Positions 12,301 through 27,040 are shown, counted from the first letter of the stretch. The stretch: 64,000 nt of DNA from Callaeas wilsoni (GCA_013398955.1 VWPU01003235.1:44653-108652), one strand, 5' to 3'. The notes: generated by a model not told the origin, from the sequence alone. Program-made: numbers and translations.

Positions 12301-15300
12301 GAACTTCTGGAAACAGGTAAAATTTAACTGCTAAAAAAAAGACATTTTAAATGGAGAAAAGGGTGAAAATTAATAATGCTTGTCTGTCCATGTTTGTTTT
12401 TAAAGCACACCTCTTCCTCTGTCAGAAATTCTGAATTCTCAAAATGCTCATCTTGCCTCTGCCTATATTTTTTTTCTTCAAAACCATTGCCAGTTTTCTC
12501 TTCCACCTCCTCACCACAGGGGATCTGCATGTGAGGACACTGTGCTATCAGTCCAGTGTATTTGACTGTCCTTAGTGCTATGACAATTCTGAGGGCAGGC
12601 AGAAGTTCTCAGATAGAAAGTGTCACCATCGAAAAATGTAGAAAAATAGTTCGTGTAAATGACAGAACTCAAAAGTCTTTCAAAACTGCCTTCTTACCTG
12701 TAGGGAGACACCCAGCCTTTGTATTCAACTATGATCTCAACAAGATTTCCAATTTTTTAAATGAAATATTTCTATTATTTCTCAAATAAATTCTTCATCA
12801 TTTCCCAAAAGTGGGAAATACTCAGACTCCCTCTTTCTATTCCCCAAACCAACTTAGTTATTTTTCCAGATCGTGGAATTTCTCAAAGATGGCAAACACT
12901 CAGAACAAATCTTAGCAACTAATTAACCCTTCCCTGTTTCACCATCAGTCACAATTTCTACAGCATTAATCTCATGCCTGTGTCCAGGGAATTGCATTTC
13001 TCGATGCTGCATTAAATCCATGGAAATAGTTTGGAGAATCATAAGGTCTTAAAACTTTAAAACCATTTAAACTCAGTCAGATACAGCTTGGGATGGGGAT
13101 TCTCAGATGTGGAGTTCTGTGTAGTTCCACTCACTTGCTGGACCAATGTCAAACTATGAGCCAGCACAAAATCCAGTTTGTAGTTACTGCATCTCCAGAT
13201 GATTATCCAAATAAAGCTTAATTTTTAATTCAAAAGCAGAAAGGTCTGAAGGGTCCTTTTTTTGAGAAGGGCTGGATTGTTCTTAGAAGAAGTCTAGAAA
13301 TATAGTCTTTATTTTAGATGTTCCTCATAATGCTTCACTAGTTGCAAAATGATATTAATAAGAATCAGTTCTAGAATGAGATCACTTCATTTTTATTAGT
13401 CAGTATAAATTATCTCCTTACTACCCTGTTTCTGACAGATCTTGGGTTTTCAGCTAACAAGCACCAAAACCTGTCTCACCAGCACTGAGCAATAACGTCC
13501 TGAATAATCGCAGGAACTCATTTATCACTAAAACGTCATATCTCAAAATCAGCTGCCGTATCACTTGGCATGTAGAAATAATTGTATTATATTTAACCCC
13601 TCAGTAACTCATCTACCTAAGTCGTTTCCAAATTATATGTTCCCTTCTCCTAGGCTTTCATTAGACTGACAAATATCTGTGTCACTATGTGAGCTACAAG
13701 TTCGTTGGAACAAGCGGTCTTCATTGCAGTGTTATTGCCAGCTGGTGGCAGAAGCAGGATGAGTGATTTGTTTGCTTTGTGAGGCTGGCTTTCATTGTCC
13801 TGAATTCAACACTAACATCTTGCTAATCCTGCATTTAAATCTACGGACACTAATGCGCCCCTTTTTGGATCTCCTCATTGAAGTATCAAAGGCTTAGAAA
13901 GGCTAACAATAATTTCTCCATCTGTAGGGTTCAAAAAAACCTGAGGATTAAAATCTTTGCCGTGGATAGGTTGTAAATTATGTATTTCTCTGGACATTAC
14001 TATGAGTAATTCTGCTTTGCAATGGAGTGCTATGATCCAAAGTCAGAACAACATTAAAGGATTAATTTCCTTCTTGATTCATTATTGCGTGGTTTTTTTC
14101 CTTTTTTCTTATGTTTCTACTCTGCTTATGTACTAAAAATGTTTTATTCATAGATCCTTACATAATTTTCCATGACCACGGCACAAGACACATTTGAATG
14201 CCTTGATGTTTCAAACACACATCTCATTTTATAGTTTAGGATTACACAGCCCATAACTGCACTGTGTTCTTTTATTCTGGTGATATGACACCAAAACAAT
14301 TGTATAAGTACAAATTGAAATTTTGCAGCATAACACTCACTTTCCTGTTACAAAATATCCAGATGAAAGACTGGGCTGGTTGCTCTATAATGCTCTTTTT
14401 GGGAATGACTTTTGCTCAGAGTTTTTCACTTTTCCGTCTTTCATATCCACAAAGTTAAAAGACAGAAGTGGGAGGGGAGCAGGAGGAAATACTGGAAACC
14501 CACATCAAAATTTTCGAGGGATTGTAATACCTCTCATTGACAGCTTTTTCATCACAATGCCAATTATGATCAATATAAAAGTTATTTGTGCCTGGATAAG
14601 AATTTCCAGTGCAGTTGGACTGGCACAGGATTCTTCTAAAGCACTCCTCCAAATGTACAGTCATAGCATAAAATAAACCCTCTAATTAGTTCTGGTACAA
14701 CATTGCTCTCTATTCCGGTTTACTGGTAAAGTTAAGTGATGGTGTGTGCTTATTTTGAATACATTAAACACTTTGTTCTCATCAGATTCTACGCACATTT
14801 CACAGAGGAACATACATCTGCTCCATCAGTGGTATAAAATGGGTATTTCCTCAGGGGTGTGTATAAATCTCTGCATCTGCCTGAGATTTGCATAGATGCT
14901 GGTACATAGGTCACTTGTGCACTTACTTTCTCTGTGATCTGGGAGTAATGCTGGTTAGCTCTCAATGCTGCAGTGAGATCACAGACGTTTTTTGCTTACA
15001 TATGTAGAGCTTTATTCTGTTATGCATAAGGCTCTGTGCTGCATTCCTGCTTTTTACATATGTAGAATTAAAAGCTTCCTTTGTATGGTATTGGTGTTTA
15101 TGCACCCAATTAGTTTCAGGTGTTATGTTAAATTTATAATTCACATATTTTGTCCATCAATGAATTATAACTAGTCTGTATGTTGAAAATATTTGTCACA
15201 GAAAAGCACCCTTTTGTGTAGCCTATTGTCTTACATTAACTCACTTTTTTCTCAAGGAATTCCCCCTGCAGCAATCCCCACTGTAAGCCATTAGCTGTGC

Positions 15301-17821
15301 ACATCTGCCCACTCTAATGACCACTCTAGTGTACACATACCTGACTGCCATCTAATTTAGACATCACCCATAGGACACTAATACTAATGTCTCCTGGGCC
15401 AGCTAAGTCCTGGATTATTGACTAGCTACAGTTATCACTTCATTTGGTCTTTGGAGGTGAACCAAGTGCACCTGAGGTCATAAATAGGTCAAATGATTAT
15501 ACAGCTTGTGAAGGATTCAGGTGGTTTTTTTACCCTAACAAGAACCAAAAATATACTTTCTAATTTGTTTTGACGGGGGATCCAATTGCTTTGCCTTTAT
15601 GCAATATCCCCTTTGTGTAGCTATGAAAATGCAGCCAATTAGGCATAAAATTCTTTTTTCCGTATGAGCAGCAAGTTAAACAAATTGATGCCATTTAAAA
15701 TTAACACAGAAAAAGGAAACAAAATTGTTGGCATCAAATATCCAATAATCAATCTTTTATTTTATAAAGAAAAGAAAAAGGAAGAAATCAGTGCTGCTAT
15801 TTCTAATTAAAGTAGTAAATAGATATGTGATAAACAATGAGGGTTATGATTGCTGCCTATAAATATGTTGTGAGGAGGTAAACACATGGAGAAGAAAGAG
15901 CTATTTAAGCTAAAGGAAAATGGTGGCATGAGAACAAATGGGTATAAATTGTTCTTGAATACGTAAGATTGGATTTAGAAGAACATTTTGAGCCGTTGGA
16001 AGAAAGGGTTCCTGAACAGCCCTCTAATTAATATTCAAGTGGGGGAAAAAATACATAAGTGGGGTAAATTGAAGCTTATTAAATAAATTCTATAACCTGT
16101 GTTCATCTGAGAGCAAGGGATTCCATACAGTAATCAAGAATTTCCCGTTCAGTCTAAATTTGTAAAAACGGTATTTGCACACTAGGCCAAATTCAGATCT
16201 TTTGCACAGCTCAAAGCAGTATTTGTACCACTGCACATTTTTACATTGAAAGCAAATCCACCTCTCTCTAGAAAAGAAAGAAATCACCTTCTTCCCAAAA
16301 CCAACAGACAAATTTGAGTTAATACTGGTTCTGAATTTGGCCCAGTGAGGAATAGATTCAAATGTTCATGTTTGTAATCAAAGCTGTCTGGTACAGAACC
16401 TTTTGGGGTAAATACTCAGTTGTAGCAAGTAAATGTGGGAGAACAGAAAATTCTGGGTTTTCTCCTTCTGTGGATATTTACATGCATGTTAGCCCACTGG
16501 GAGGACTGACATAGTGAGGACCACATTAGAATGCAGCCTGGATTTTGACAGCTATAAATTTATGAGAGAAGATAAAACACATGCTTAAGAAACAATTTAT
16601 TTTTGTATAAAAAATGTGGTGGTTGGACACACAAACAAATGTGAGTTTTCATGTAAATCAGCAAATCTACTCAAGAGCTGAGTGTGCTTGATCCTATACA
16701 TCTCAAACCCCATTGCCTTCAATGTGAGCTTGGCACTTACAAACAATGTTTATAAACGGATCCATGCCAAGATGCCTGCATTAAAAAATGTGAGTGCATG
16801 CTGTGTTATAACATTTTGAAAACAAACTATAAAGGTAAAAGAAAAATAATGTACCAACTCCTCTATTCATTTTTGCATCAGAGTAAGAAGCAGATATATG
16901 GTTTTCTTCAACCAACTTTCTACAAAAACCTGTACTACAGAAAAAAAAGGTCAATGCTACAAAATTAGGTGTTTTCCTTTCAAATTGTGCTACTTTCACC
17001 TAATGTTATCAACTATTGTACTAAACATTGTGTAAAATCTGGGAAAGGATAGTCATTTATACACATTTCTTTTTTAGGTGTTTTTCATCGTATGAAAAGT
17101 CATCGGCGACCTGCCCCTTGCCTGCCTTTGACGCTGAGTGAAAGTTGGTGACTGCTGAAGTACCGACACAAGAGGGGATGAAGGAGGCAGCTGCCTAATC
17201 CGCTGATCCTTGGGAGAGCTGGCTGAGATGTGGCGAGACATCCAGGAGCCGCTCCAAATGTGACCCTCCCTTTTTCTCATCGCACACAGAAAGTATCACA
17301 ATAAATGGGGAGCAATGAGACTTTAAAAAACAAAACCAGGAAGAGGAGTAATATTGTTACAAACAGCAGCGGCATCCCCAGAGTACCACCGCAGCTCAGA
17401 GAACTGTTGTTCTGGGAATTGCTTTGCTATTAGTACTAAAAATTAAGCAGTCTCACTAGATGCAGCTAACAGTTTTTAAACTGTCAAAGTGTTTCATATA
17501 CAGTATCTCTGTTTCCCAATTCCATTCCTCATTAACAAAGCAAGGAAAAAAAATGACTGCATTAATTAGTTCTCCTTCAGCTTTCTTTTTTTCTTCTAAT
17601 TACACTGGCTCCTCTCCCCTTGCCCGTATACATCAAAAAAATGCCACCACATGGAGGGGGGAGATTTGTGCAAGCCTTGGCTGAAGGATCAGGCCCAGTG
17701 TTGGAGCAAGCACTGATTCATTCTTTGTCCTTCACAACAGAGCACCAGAGGTTGCAGCCTGTCCCTTGAACACAGGAACACCGATTGGGCCCAATGCACT
17801 GGGTCAGCGTACCTAACAATC
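9353..17821. other. unique sequence, no gene recognised
   Basis: About 8.5 kb. The first half (10-12.3 kb) is slightly GC-richer, with chance open frames on both strands. From 12.8 to 16.8 kb it is AT-rich and unbroken by recognisable repeats. That long repeat-free interval could include conserved non-coding sequence, but this cannot be judged without an alignment. A 12-mer TACATATGTAGA occurs twice, at about 14998 and 15056. No exon, tRNA or other RNA is recognised. Confidence 0.4.
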
Positions 17822-18439
17822 TGCACTGGTTTTGGCTGGCGTAGAGTTAATTTTCTTAATAGTGGCTGGTATGGGGCAGTGTTTTGGTTACGTGATGAAA
17901 AGTGTTGACAACACAGGGATGTTTTAGCTATGGCTGAGTGGGGCTCACAGAGGCACAGCCTTTTCTGCTTCTCACCCCACCTCACCAGTGAGGAGCACGG
18001 GGATGCACAGGGGCTGGGAAGGGATACAATTGGGACAGCTGTCCCCAGCTGACCAAAGAAATATTCCACACCATATAGCAATCATGCTCAGCAATAAAAC
18101 TGGGCAGAAGTGGAGCTTGGTGGAGACTGATGTTGCTCTGGGCACCAACCAGTTTGTGGTAAGAAATTCTTTGCTTTTTCATCGTTTGTGTTTCTCAGCA
18201 GAGTGGGTTGGGGGGGGGGGGGGAGGGAGAGGGAGGGATTCCTTCCTCTTTTATTTTTTAATTCCTTTGTTTTATTGTGGGAGCAGTGGGGGTGGGGTGG
18301 TGTTAAATATTATTAAACTGCAGCCCGGCTTTGTCTCAATCCACAAGTTTTCCCACTTTACCCTTCCCTACATCCCGCGGGGCGGGGGGGTGAGCAAGCA
18401 GCTGTGTGTTGCTTTGCTGTGTACCGGGGTTAAGCCACA
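17822..18439 (+). mobile_element. solo LTR of an avian ERVL-type endogenous retrovirus
   Basis: The sequence runs from TGCACTGGTTTTGGCTGG through a U3 with the segment ggtatggggcagtgttttgg and tgttgacaacacaggg, to a 3' end ggggttaagccaca. I recognise this as a widespread avian LTR family. An ATTAAA poly(A)-type signal lies at 18312-18317, and the usual TATA position near 18092 reads CAATAAAAC. The unit is 618 bp, starts TG and ends CA. No retroviral internal region adjoins either side, so it is a solo LTR left by LTR-LTR recombination. The flanking 5-mers CAATC and GAACC match at only three of five positions, so the target duplication has decayed or the ends are slightly misplaced. Confidence 0.85.
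18210..18237 (+). repeat. G14 homopolymer and G-rich tract inside LTR
   Basis: Fourteen consecutive G residues (18210-18223) are followed by AGGGAGAGGGAGGG, giving several G3 tracts that could fold as a G-quadruplex. The tract lies in the transcribed half of the LTR. Homopolymer length here is also prone to sequencing error. Confidence 0.8.
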
Positions 18440-21400
18440 GAACCACGGCAGGGCTCTGCTCCTTGCTCGTGCCCGGCTTTCTCCCCCAGCCGTGCTCTGC
18501 TGCTGCTGAGCGCAACAGCCTCAGCAAGGCAAACCACTGCAGGGGAAACACCGCAACCTCCAGCAGCTCCTGCTTCCCCACGCACCTGCAGTAGCAGGTG
18601 TGCACGGGCTGGTCACACACTCACCAGCATGTTTTGTGCACACAGGCTCCAGCCTTGTTAAGGCTTTTGTTAACACCAAGGTGAAATAAGGATAATGCCC
18701 TTTCATCAGTGTTTTCCTCGGTCTTATCTTCCTTTCTTCTCCTCAACCACAAAAAGACTGTTCTCCAGACACTACTTTGACAGTGAGTATTTTACAGGGG
18801 AAGAGAGATGGAAGAAATTGTTACTATTTTACAATTATCTTTACAATATAGTAAGCACGTGCAAGGTGAAAGGCTGAGCAATGACAACAGTACAGATGCA
18901 GCTGCTGCCTGCACCTCACATCACTTTTTCAGCCCGTCCTCACACAGCCTGTTGGTTTGACTTCCAAAAATTCTCACTTAAATATCTATGTACTAAAAAA
19001 CCTCTCATTTGCCAAGAAAAGAAAGCTCATTTGCACTGCACAATGCCGATTGTAATTTGATTCCACCAACTTGAGATGTTTGCTGCATTGCACAGACACC
19101 TGTGCGATGAACCAGCCGCCTCTCTCGCTGACATGTACACACAATGTGCACCTGCAAATCCCCATCTCTCCTTTCAGGAAGAAATGTACAGCATTAAAGT
19201 GCAGGCATCTTCCAGAATTTTTAGAAAGGACTCAAATCCACAAACTGAACTCATGGGATGATGCCTGAGTAGAAAAGTCTTTGGTGCTATTTCATCATTA
19301 GTCTGATTCTTAAGAGGGACAACATGAGCTCTAGTTTGCACTAACTGGGTAAATGATCTTAACAAGAGTGATGTCTGTGCATTCAAAACTGGATTTTATG
19401 CAAACTACTGTCACTGAGGCCAGCCAGGCACTGGATGGTTTGATGGCTGTTTAATTGATTGAGCCACTTTTTATCTGGTAACTAAATCAGGAGTAGTTCC
19501 ACATGACATTATTAGTTCTCTAAGCATCCTGTTAAATTTGCTGCTTTGCTGTCCTGTGAGTGCTCATCCCTCCTTTCCACTCAAAAAATAAATGTCTGGA
19601 GAGCAGACAAATTGTATTGTTTGTGTGGGCTGTCAGAGGATCCAGGGACCACGGCAGAAGTGCTCTCTGGTGTCTTCATCTGCCCATGAAGGCATTTCTT
19701 TCCTCAGCATGCACAGGGGTGTGCCTGACAGCAGCCCCCCTTCAAGAGCAGATGCAGGACAAGGCTTTTGCTCTGTCCCCCATCGCTGCTGGGAAGGCAC
19801 AGACAGCCCTGTTTAAGCCCCTGCCTCCAGATCTGCCGTCTTCCCCTGTCCTTGCTCCTGCCTGCTGGGGCCTCTTGCCTCGGGAAAAGGGAGAGGAAAG
19901 GAGAGGGGTCACAAAGGACATCTTCAGGGAGCAAGACAACCCTGCTAGCATGCCTCAGCCTGAGCTGAGCTCTCCTTCCCATCCCATGCCTGGGCAGTCA
20001 CTAGTCATTCACTTCCACTTACAGTCACTGTACACGTCTTCTGCTGCCCTGCCTCTGGCTATGGTTAGCCAAGTTCTCGGTCTTTAGGCAAAAGATGTGA
20101 CAGAATGCATTAGATTTCAATAGAAAAGCCTCTTGATGGAGTTCATTGTGAAACTTTTTAAAGTTTTTGGACGAAGAGTCATGCAACCAAAAAAATGACC
20201 TCTTATAGCACAGAATATCCTCATTGGCTTTAGAAATGTTTTTTAGATCTGAGCTTTAAAAATGCAGGCCTTTCAAGAAAAATACATTGATTATTTTATT
20301 TTCTGTTTATGTCCCAGTTTAATTTAAACAGGGTATTACAATCATACTGCTGCTTTGATATGCTAAGTACCTGTCAGCTCAGCAGTGCAAAATAGTTTAA
20401 AGAAGCATTCTTATATACATAACAATACAATATTTAAATAGCATTTAGTTTAATCAACAGCAAAAACTAAATCTAATATTGCAATACTATTAGATGCATA
20501 AATCTGCACCTGCCATTCTCTAAGTTCCAGCTCAGTATGTTGAATTCTGCACAATCAGGAATTTATAAGACCTAAAAACAGAGCACTTTACTCTTCAAGT
20601 TTTGATATCATAAGGAAGGCAACTGATTTAACAAATGTGCTAGATTTTATTCTTTCTTGCAAAAAGAAAAATCTACAGTAACCTGAAAAGAGTTTCATCA
20701 TCCAGAACTTTCAGTGCAATCGAAAGCAGAATGTATCTAGTTCTGCATGTTACCTTGTCTCATGATTGATGATTTTTTTAGCATTTTTGTACTGTTCTGT
20801 TTCATTTCTTAATTTTTTTTTTCCCCAAAAGAAATCGAGTAACACAATTGTTGAACCTTCTTTGCCCATTACTATTGCTGATATCTGCACTCCATGAAAA
20901 GTAACAAATTTAGTCAAGGAGAGAGGAGCAGAAAGTTAATTTTCCTTTTCCCCACGAAACTAACAGAAATACTTATCAACAAGAGAAGATTGCTGGGAAC
21001 TAAAACCCTGAATTCCTTCCCTGGTGTGAGAACTACAAAGCTCTTCAGCTATGATTAATGAGAGGTCTAGGTCAGAGCTTGTAGTGATGACAACAAGTTA
21101 GTGAACAATAAGGGAGTGATCTTACGAAGTACGGGAGTATTTCTTACAGTGTGTTTCCTAAGCTGCACACATCACATTTAATAAACAGCTGATCTAAGTG
21201 AGAATGGCTCAGGAAACGTTGCCTTTTTGAGGACAAGAACACAAGGTATCTTCACACTACCTCACACTCGTATTTGTTCAACATCATTTACACCTTCACC
21301 ATGAGATTTAACTTTCCTCTGTCCCACCAAGCACTCTCCTGAAATTATCTACATTCTTCACTTCACTTCACTTGCCATTCTCAACAATCCAGTCCCCAAG

Positions 21401-24400
21401 GTCCAACTAGCTGCCTGTGGCTCAGGTCCAGTCCACAAGTGTTTTCCATCCAACATATTATATCTTTCCTAGACAAGACCAAGATGCAAGTTCAAGCAGC
21501 AAACACTATTCAAACAATGAGAATTTTCTCTCTCCATGTTTCCTACTGGGTCAGGTAATGTTTGGGAGGTAAAACATTTCTATGGTGTCTAGACTGTCCT
21601 AAAGTATGTTGACAACCAAAGAGACAGATTTGTGTACAGAACAGATACATAACCTGCTAATTCCCTTAATGACTTTTGATACTGACAATTTGTTGTACAT
21701 TTAAGGTATTTTTAACAAATAAATAATTATAAATAATGTTCCTGCATAACAAAGTTCCTGTTTTGTCTGCATTTAAGTTAGTTGTTGCAGTTTTGTTCTC
21801 CTTGGGACAAGGGAGTCATTAACATAAATTTTTTTGTCTGCTTGTCTATGAACCAGGATGAAAAACAGTAGCTCAAAGAGATTAACTTCTGGTTTTGGTA
21901 ACAAAATCCTGAAATAGGCCAGGTTTACAAAGCAACCTATGGGTTGCTTTTTATTTTAGTTAAATAACACCCTAATGCAATTTAGTTCAAACCTATTGGT
22001 GTAGAATAGCCACTCTTTTTTTCCCCCTTGTTTTGTCTTTCCACTTTCTTACCCTCGGCCATGATAATTCCACCTTCCAGCTGATGTATTAACAAAACAC
22101 AACTCTCTCGTTCCAAGTGTATTTCCCATTCCAAACAGATGCTTCTAGTTTTAGTGATTTGACTAATAAGATCATACTAACTGGCTGTATTGTTCCTGCT
22201 TGTTTTCCTTTTAGTCACAGGGAGTATTTGGAAAAGCTGGACAATCCTAAATAATTTTGATAGCCAAATCCCCCACCTATATTGCTGTTTGATCTCTTTA
22301 AGCACTTATATACATTCTCTCTTATCTATTTTGCACTTAAGCAAACCCAGCAATGCTTCCCAAAACCACACTATAACGATTCCCATTACTTTAATAAAAA
22401 CCCTTCCTTTCTGTAACTTTGCAAAGTCTCTGAATCCCTTCAAAAATCCAGACTGAAACTTCATTTGCTTCATTTTGTAGTAAAAATGCTAAAGCCACAT
22501 TTTGAATTGTTCATGCTTTTTCCCCTTCAATTTTTTCCTCTTCCTCTTTCATTTCTACTTCCTTTTCTGCTTTTGAAATCAAATCATACAAGACTCAGAT
22601 TATGTGAGTAGTCAAATAGATTGCATTCATATCAGCTTTATCTTATCAGGGAAAACATGTAATAGTACCCCGGTTCTTTCCCTCACCACCTCTTTTAAGC
22701 ATGACCTAATCAGGACTCATCATAGGTACCAGAGCTACTGTCTAAAGGCTGTGCCAGCTGTACCAGCTAATAACAAGTATCACTGCAGTCACAGTCACCT
22801 GTTTGGTGTTCAGGCTCAGGAGACAAGAAATGGGTGAATTCTACATTGCTCCAGTTAGAGCAAGGTGGGATCTATCAACTAGCCCTTCCTTTGATGAACA
22901 ATGTTGAAGTCTCCCAGGCTTAGATCTGGAATGGTGTCACTACAGGTTTTTCCAAAAAGTTATACTGTGCTTAGCTTCGTTCTTTTAACTCTTGGTCACT
23001 GACAACCTTCCAGTTACTAGTCTCTCCTGCAGCCCTGTGCCGCTCAGTAAGCTGTCTCTCCTCCCAGTTCTTCCCTTACTGACAATTTTCAGCCCATCAC
23101 CAACATACATCTATCTCTCTGAACAAATCTACTTCTCTCTTGAATCCATCTAGGAATTTTGCTAACAGTACTCACAGAAAAAAAATTATATAGCAATAAA
23201 CTTTTTAATCTTATGTAGGTCTCGATATGTACAAAAGCTTACAATACATCAGTCCTGTCTGCACTGTGCAGATGCCTAGACCACTCAACACTTACTTTCC
23301 AGCCAGACTCTAACCTTTTTCATTCCTGGCTTACTCATTTTATTTCTTGCTTTTGTAATACTTCACTTCTGGTCTCCTGTATGTGATATATTTTTTATAA
23401 CTCTTGCAGATACAACCTTTGTGCAGCAGCTAAACTTGTTTCTCAAAATCACCCTGATCTGCAATTGAAACATGTTTATTTTCACAGCAAAACTTAGTCA
23501 CTCCAAAATTATTTCAAGTCTCCAGCTTCAGAACTACAATAAAAATCCCCGTAATATCTGTTTTCTTCCACAATGTTACCTGACAGTCTGCAAGTTTAAA
23601 ATTATATTGAATTTGCTCGTACCTAATGTCCTACAAATACCTGTAAGATTATTCCAGGTTCTGTCTGCAGAAAAAATCTGCAGAGTGGCACTATTTATTA
23701 ACCTCTGTTTACTGATTCAGCAACAGCAGTAAGTGTTCAGATTCTTACTTACTACATTGAAATAAATTAATAGATTTACTCTCAGCTCCACCACTTTAAC
23801 ACAAGTCACAAAGCCTGACCTGAGTATGTAGCATCTCAAGAGAATCTATAACATGGAAAAAACCAGAAGATGAGCTGGCTTTTCTCCAAGAGGAAAGCTA
23901 AGTGCCAAAAGAACAGGCAATATTACCAGTATCAAAATGTTTATCACTTTATTTTATTCTCAGCTCTGCCCAGGATCTGCTGGATCTAGCTAAGGAAAAG
24001 CTGCTGCACAGAATCAGGTTTGACTCCATGACTCCGGATCTACTTCTTCTCCACTTCTAATTCCACTACTGTTAAAAAGACACTTTGAGCCACTCAGATT
24101 TTATATTTGCTGGCCTAAAATCTAAAGGAACATCTGCTCTTAAAGGACAACCCCTGCACAGAAAAGCCTCCTTAGGCATAGCAGATCTCCATAATCCTGC
24201 ACACATTGGAAACAAAGACCATAGTAAAACTAATTAGAAGCCAGACTGGTCCAACTCCTCAGCAGAAGAGGCTGCATGTCTCTAGAGCACAGCCTCTGCT
24301 AACAGAGCAAGCCATGCTACACTTACTTAAAATTATGCAAATAAAACCATTTATTAATTTAATTAGTTCTTTATCACCACAAAAGTACTACTATACTTAT

Positions 24401-26505
24401 ATTCTCTTTTATTCAAAAACTGTGTTCACAGCTTCTGAAAATGTGCTGTTATTTCATCCTCACACAGAAGTTTTACTCGTAATAAAGTAAGGAGAGACTT
24501 TTGAAGACTCTGTAATGGCTTGAAAAAGGAACCTTTGTATTTAAAATTCTAATTATGCTATTAGATAACTTAAGACCATTCTAGAAGACCTATTATTACC
24601 TCCTGTGCACATAGCATAAAACTGGATTTCAGCTTAAAAAAAAAGTCATCAAATTCAGATAGAAAAGGACTGCCTGTGAGAATGGTGCTATAAATGTACT
24701 TTTAATCACAGGCATCATGATAGCAATAAGACTTGAGACAACAAACCAGTCTGTTGGCCATCCAGCCCCTCTTTTCTCCTGGATATCCCAGCAGGAGTAC
24801 TAGTTAAGTAACTCTGGTTAGCATAAGACTTTGCAGGCAATGACATAAGATGCTATAATGTTCATGGGTATGTGACAACAATAAATTTCAGTCATCCAGA
24901 ATACGGATTTGAACAGATCTGCAAACAAAGTCCTTTGTACTCCTCAAATTCTCTAAGGCACCTACACCACCAGCCACTTTCAACACAAGTGTGTACTTGT
25001 ACCACCTAAAACTTAGTTTAGCACTGTATATTCAGTGGAAGGAAACAAGCTCTTCAAGGGGGTGAATTCTAAGGAACAACATATGAGTTATACCAAGTCA
25101 CAAGAAGAAGCATTTAGACTTTAAATGCTGTACTCCAGGCCTAAGTTGTAACTTCAATAGAAGCTTTTACAAAAGGCAGTCACCCTTTGGTGACTTTGTA
25201 CCCTGTGTTGTTGCTCAGTGAAATCAGTGGGGAAATTCTGCATCCATTAAAGGCAATAAAATTTCCCTACAACACCAACAGCCTTTCACTTGGTTAGCTC
25301 TGAAACAGTTCATGGTTGGAAAGTTATCCAGCCCTAAAATCTGAAAGCTAGGGCTTGAGACAGAAGCCACGTACCCATTACTACTGCACGCAATTCAATA
25401 AAACAGCAGGAGAACACATCTTTGTAAATATTTTTCCAGATAATAATAGAAAATCCTTACAAGTGATTCCAAACTTTTTCATGCTTAAATGGTATAAATC
25501 TGAAGTAACTCCACTGGAATTCATGGAGCTTCAGGGCTGTAAAATCTGTATTGGTGATCAGAGACTCAAATGTATTCATTTTTTGGCATACATACCAACT
25601 CTTCCTTATGTATCTGACTAAACTGATAGGTGTAATTTAACCAAGAGAATAAGCATTATTTGAATTTATAGGCTAAATGATTGCATGTCCTGGGAAATAC
25701 TTCTAGCAGGTGCACTTTCATCTAAAGCAGATCTAGCTGGAGCATCATTGCTAAGATTGTTGGCACCTGGCTCTTTATCGTATAACAATCTAGGAAGAGT
25801 TATGGCAAAAGAACAAATTGATGTTGGAGCAGACAATGTGCATTAGACTCTGGGTAAGTGTAAACCCAACATATCCAGCTGCATTCTAGGCATTAAAGAG
25901 TTATATATACCCAGTGGAAGTGTACCATGATTCTGGCAGAAGTTCAAGAATCTCTGAACTTATATAACCCCCAGAAGACTTGTTAAATAACCAAAGTGGA
26001 TGAAAAAAGGGTTAGTATATCAGTCATTTTTTTGTTCTTATATAACAGGGCTTCTTTAAGCGATGAAACTGAATTTTCACTATGAAAACCCTAAATTACC
26101 TTCCAAAGACAAGACTGGCAGAAAAGCCACACTGGAACAATCTCAGGAAAAAAAATTAGTCTAAAAGGTGAAACAGAAAGTTAATGAGTTAAACAAAGAG
26201 AAAAATACATAGTAATGGATACAATATCAAATGTATTTGAAAAGGGGCATAACCCCAAGAGTTACTCAGGGACAGTGAAACTGATAGCAGACAGAACAGA
26301 ATTAAATACAACACAATACAGTACATAATTTTTGCATTCAGTAAGTTAATAAGTACTTTATTGGTATAAACTGTCCATTCACATTTTCTCCCAATTTCCT
26401 GTTCTGTTCCTTGTGTCACATATGCAGCACGTGGCAGCACCAATGCTTGACTTTGCAAGAGAAAAATGCTCAAGAAAAAAGTTATTACACTAACTGCAAC
26501 CCATG

Positions 26506-27040
26506 TCAGCTGCCACCTGTTTGTCCCACCTTCCTTGAAGGCCGTCCTTTAATAAATGAGACTATTACCAACATCAAGGCCTGGCATGGCCTGTGTCTAT
26601 GCCACTTAAGGCTTACTGGGAGGTGCCCAGTAATGCACCCAATGGTGGCCAAGACAGAGGCATTTAAGACTCGAGCAACTGTGGGTGACTGATCAGCCAA
26701 AGAAAACCATACCATTGATATTTTTCCTTCTTCCAATTCATTCCAGTATCTACCACTGTGATACACAATTATCAAGGCCATTCTGGCTGCTTCTATAGCA
26801 TTTCTGATAGTTATTGAAAATCCGTGTGTTCTAATATTTCTTTTACATCAGATAATTTCATATTAGTTGCATTTGAGGTTATATTTTGATGCTGGGTACA
26901 GTATTTAATGACTAATAAACCAGAAAACACAGGTGGTTTATACCAAAAAAGCATCCAATAACTGCTACATTGGAGTCAGTAAACACAGTTTGATTGGAAA
27001 TGTCATTAATTAAATCAGATTCACACATTGTTCTGAAACA
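26506..27040 (-). pseudogene. possible decayed coding sequence, unidentified
   Basis: On the minus strand an open frame runs about 108 codons from 26832 to a stop near 26506. Upstream, two further frames stay open in turn: about 57 codons over 26828-27000, and before that a stretch over about 26940-27040. Together they look like one protein-coding sequence broken by two frameshifts and a stop. The translated text has ordinary protein composition (for example a segment ATIGCITGHLPVSLKW). I recognise no domain. A decayed retroelement or endogenous-virus internal region, or a processed pseudogene, are all possible. Chance is also possible, because unremarkable ORFs of this length occur elsewhere in the window. 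Confidence 0.25.

Noticed and set aside
17988..18509. 173-codon plus-strand open frame
   Set aside because: It lies almost wholly inside the LTR at 17822-18439 and includes the G14 run (glycine stretch). It is LTR sequence.
19560..20087. 175-codon plus-strand open frame in GC-richer DNA
   Set aside because: No domain, no splice or promoter context, and competing open frames on both strands over the same interval. Length is explained by local base composition.
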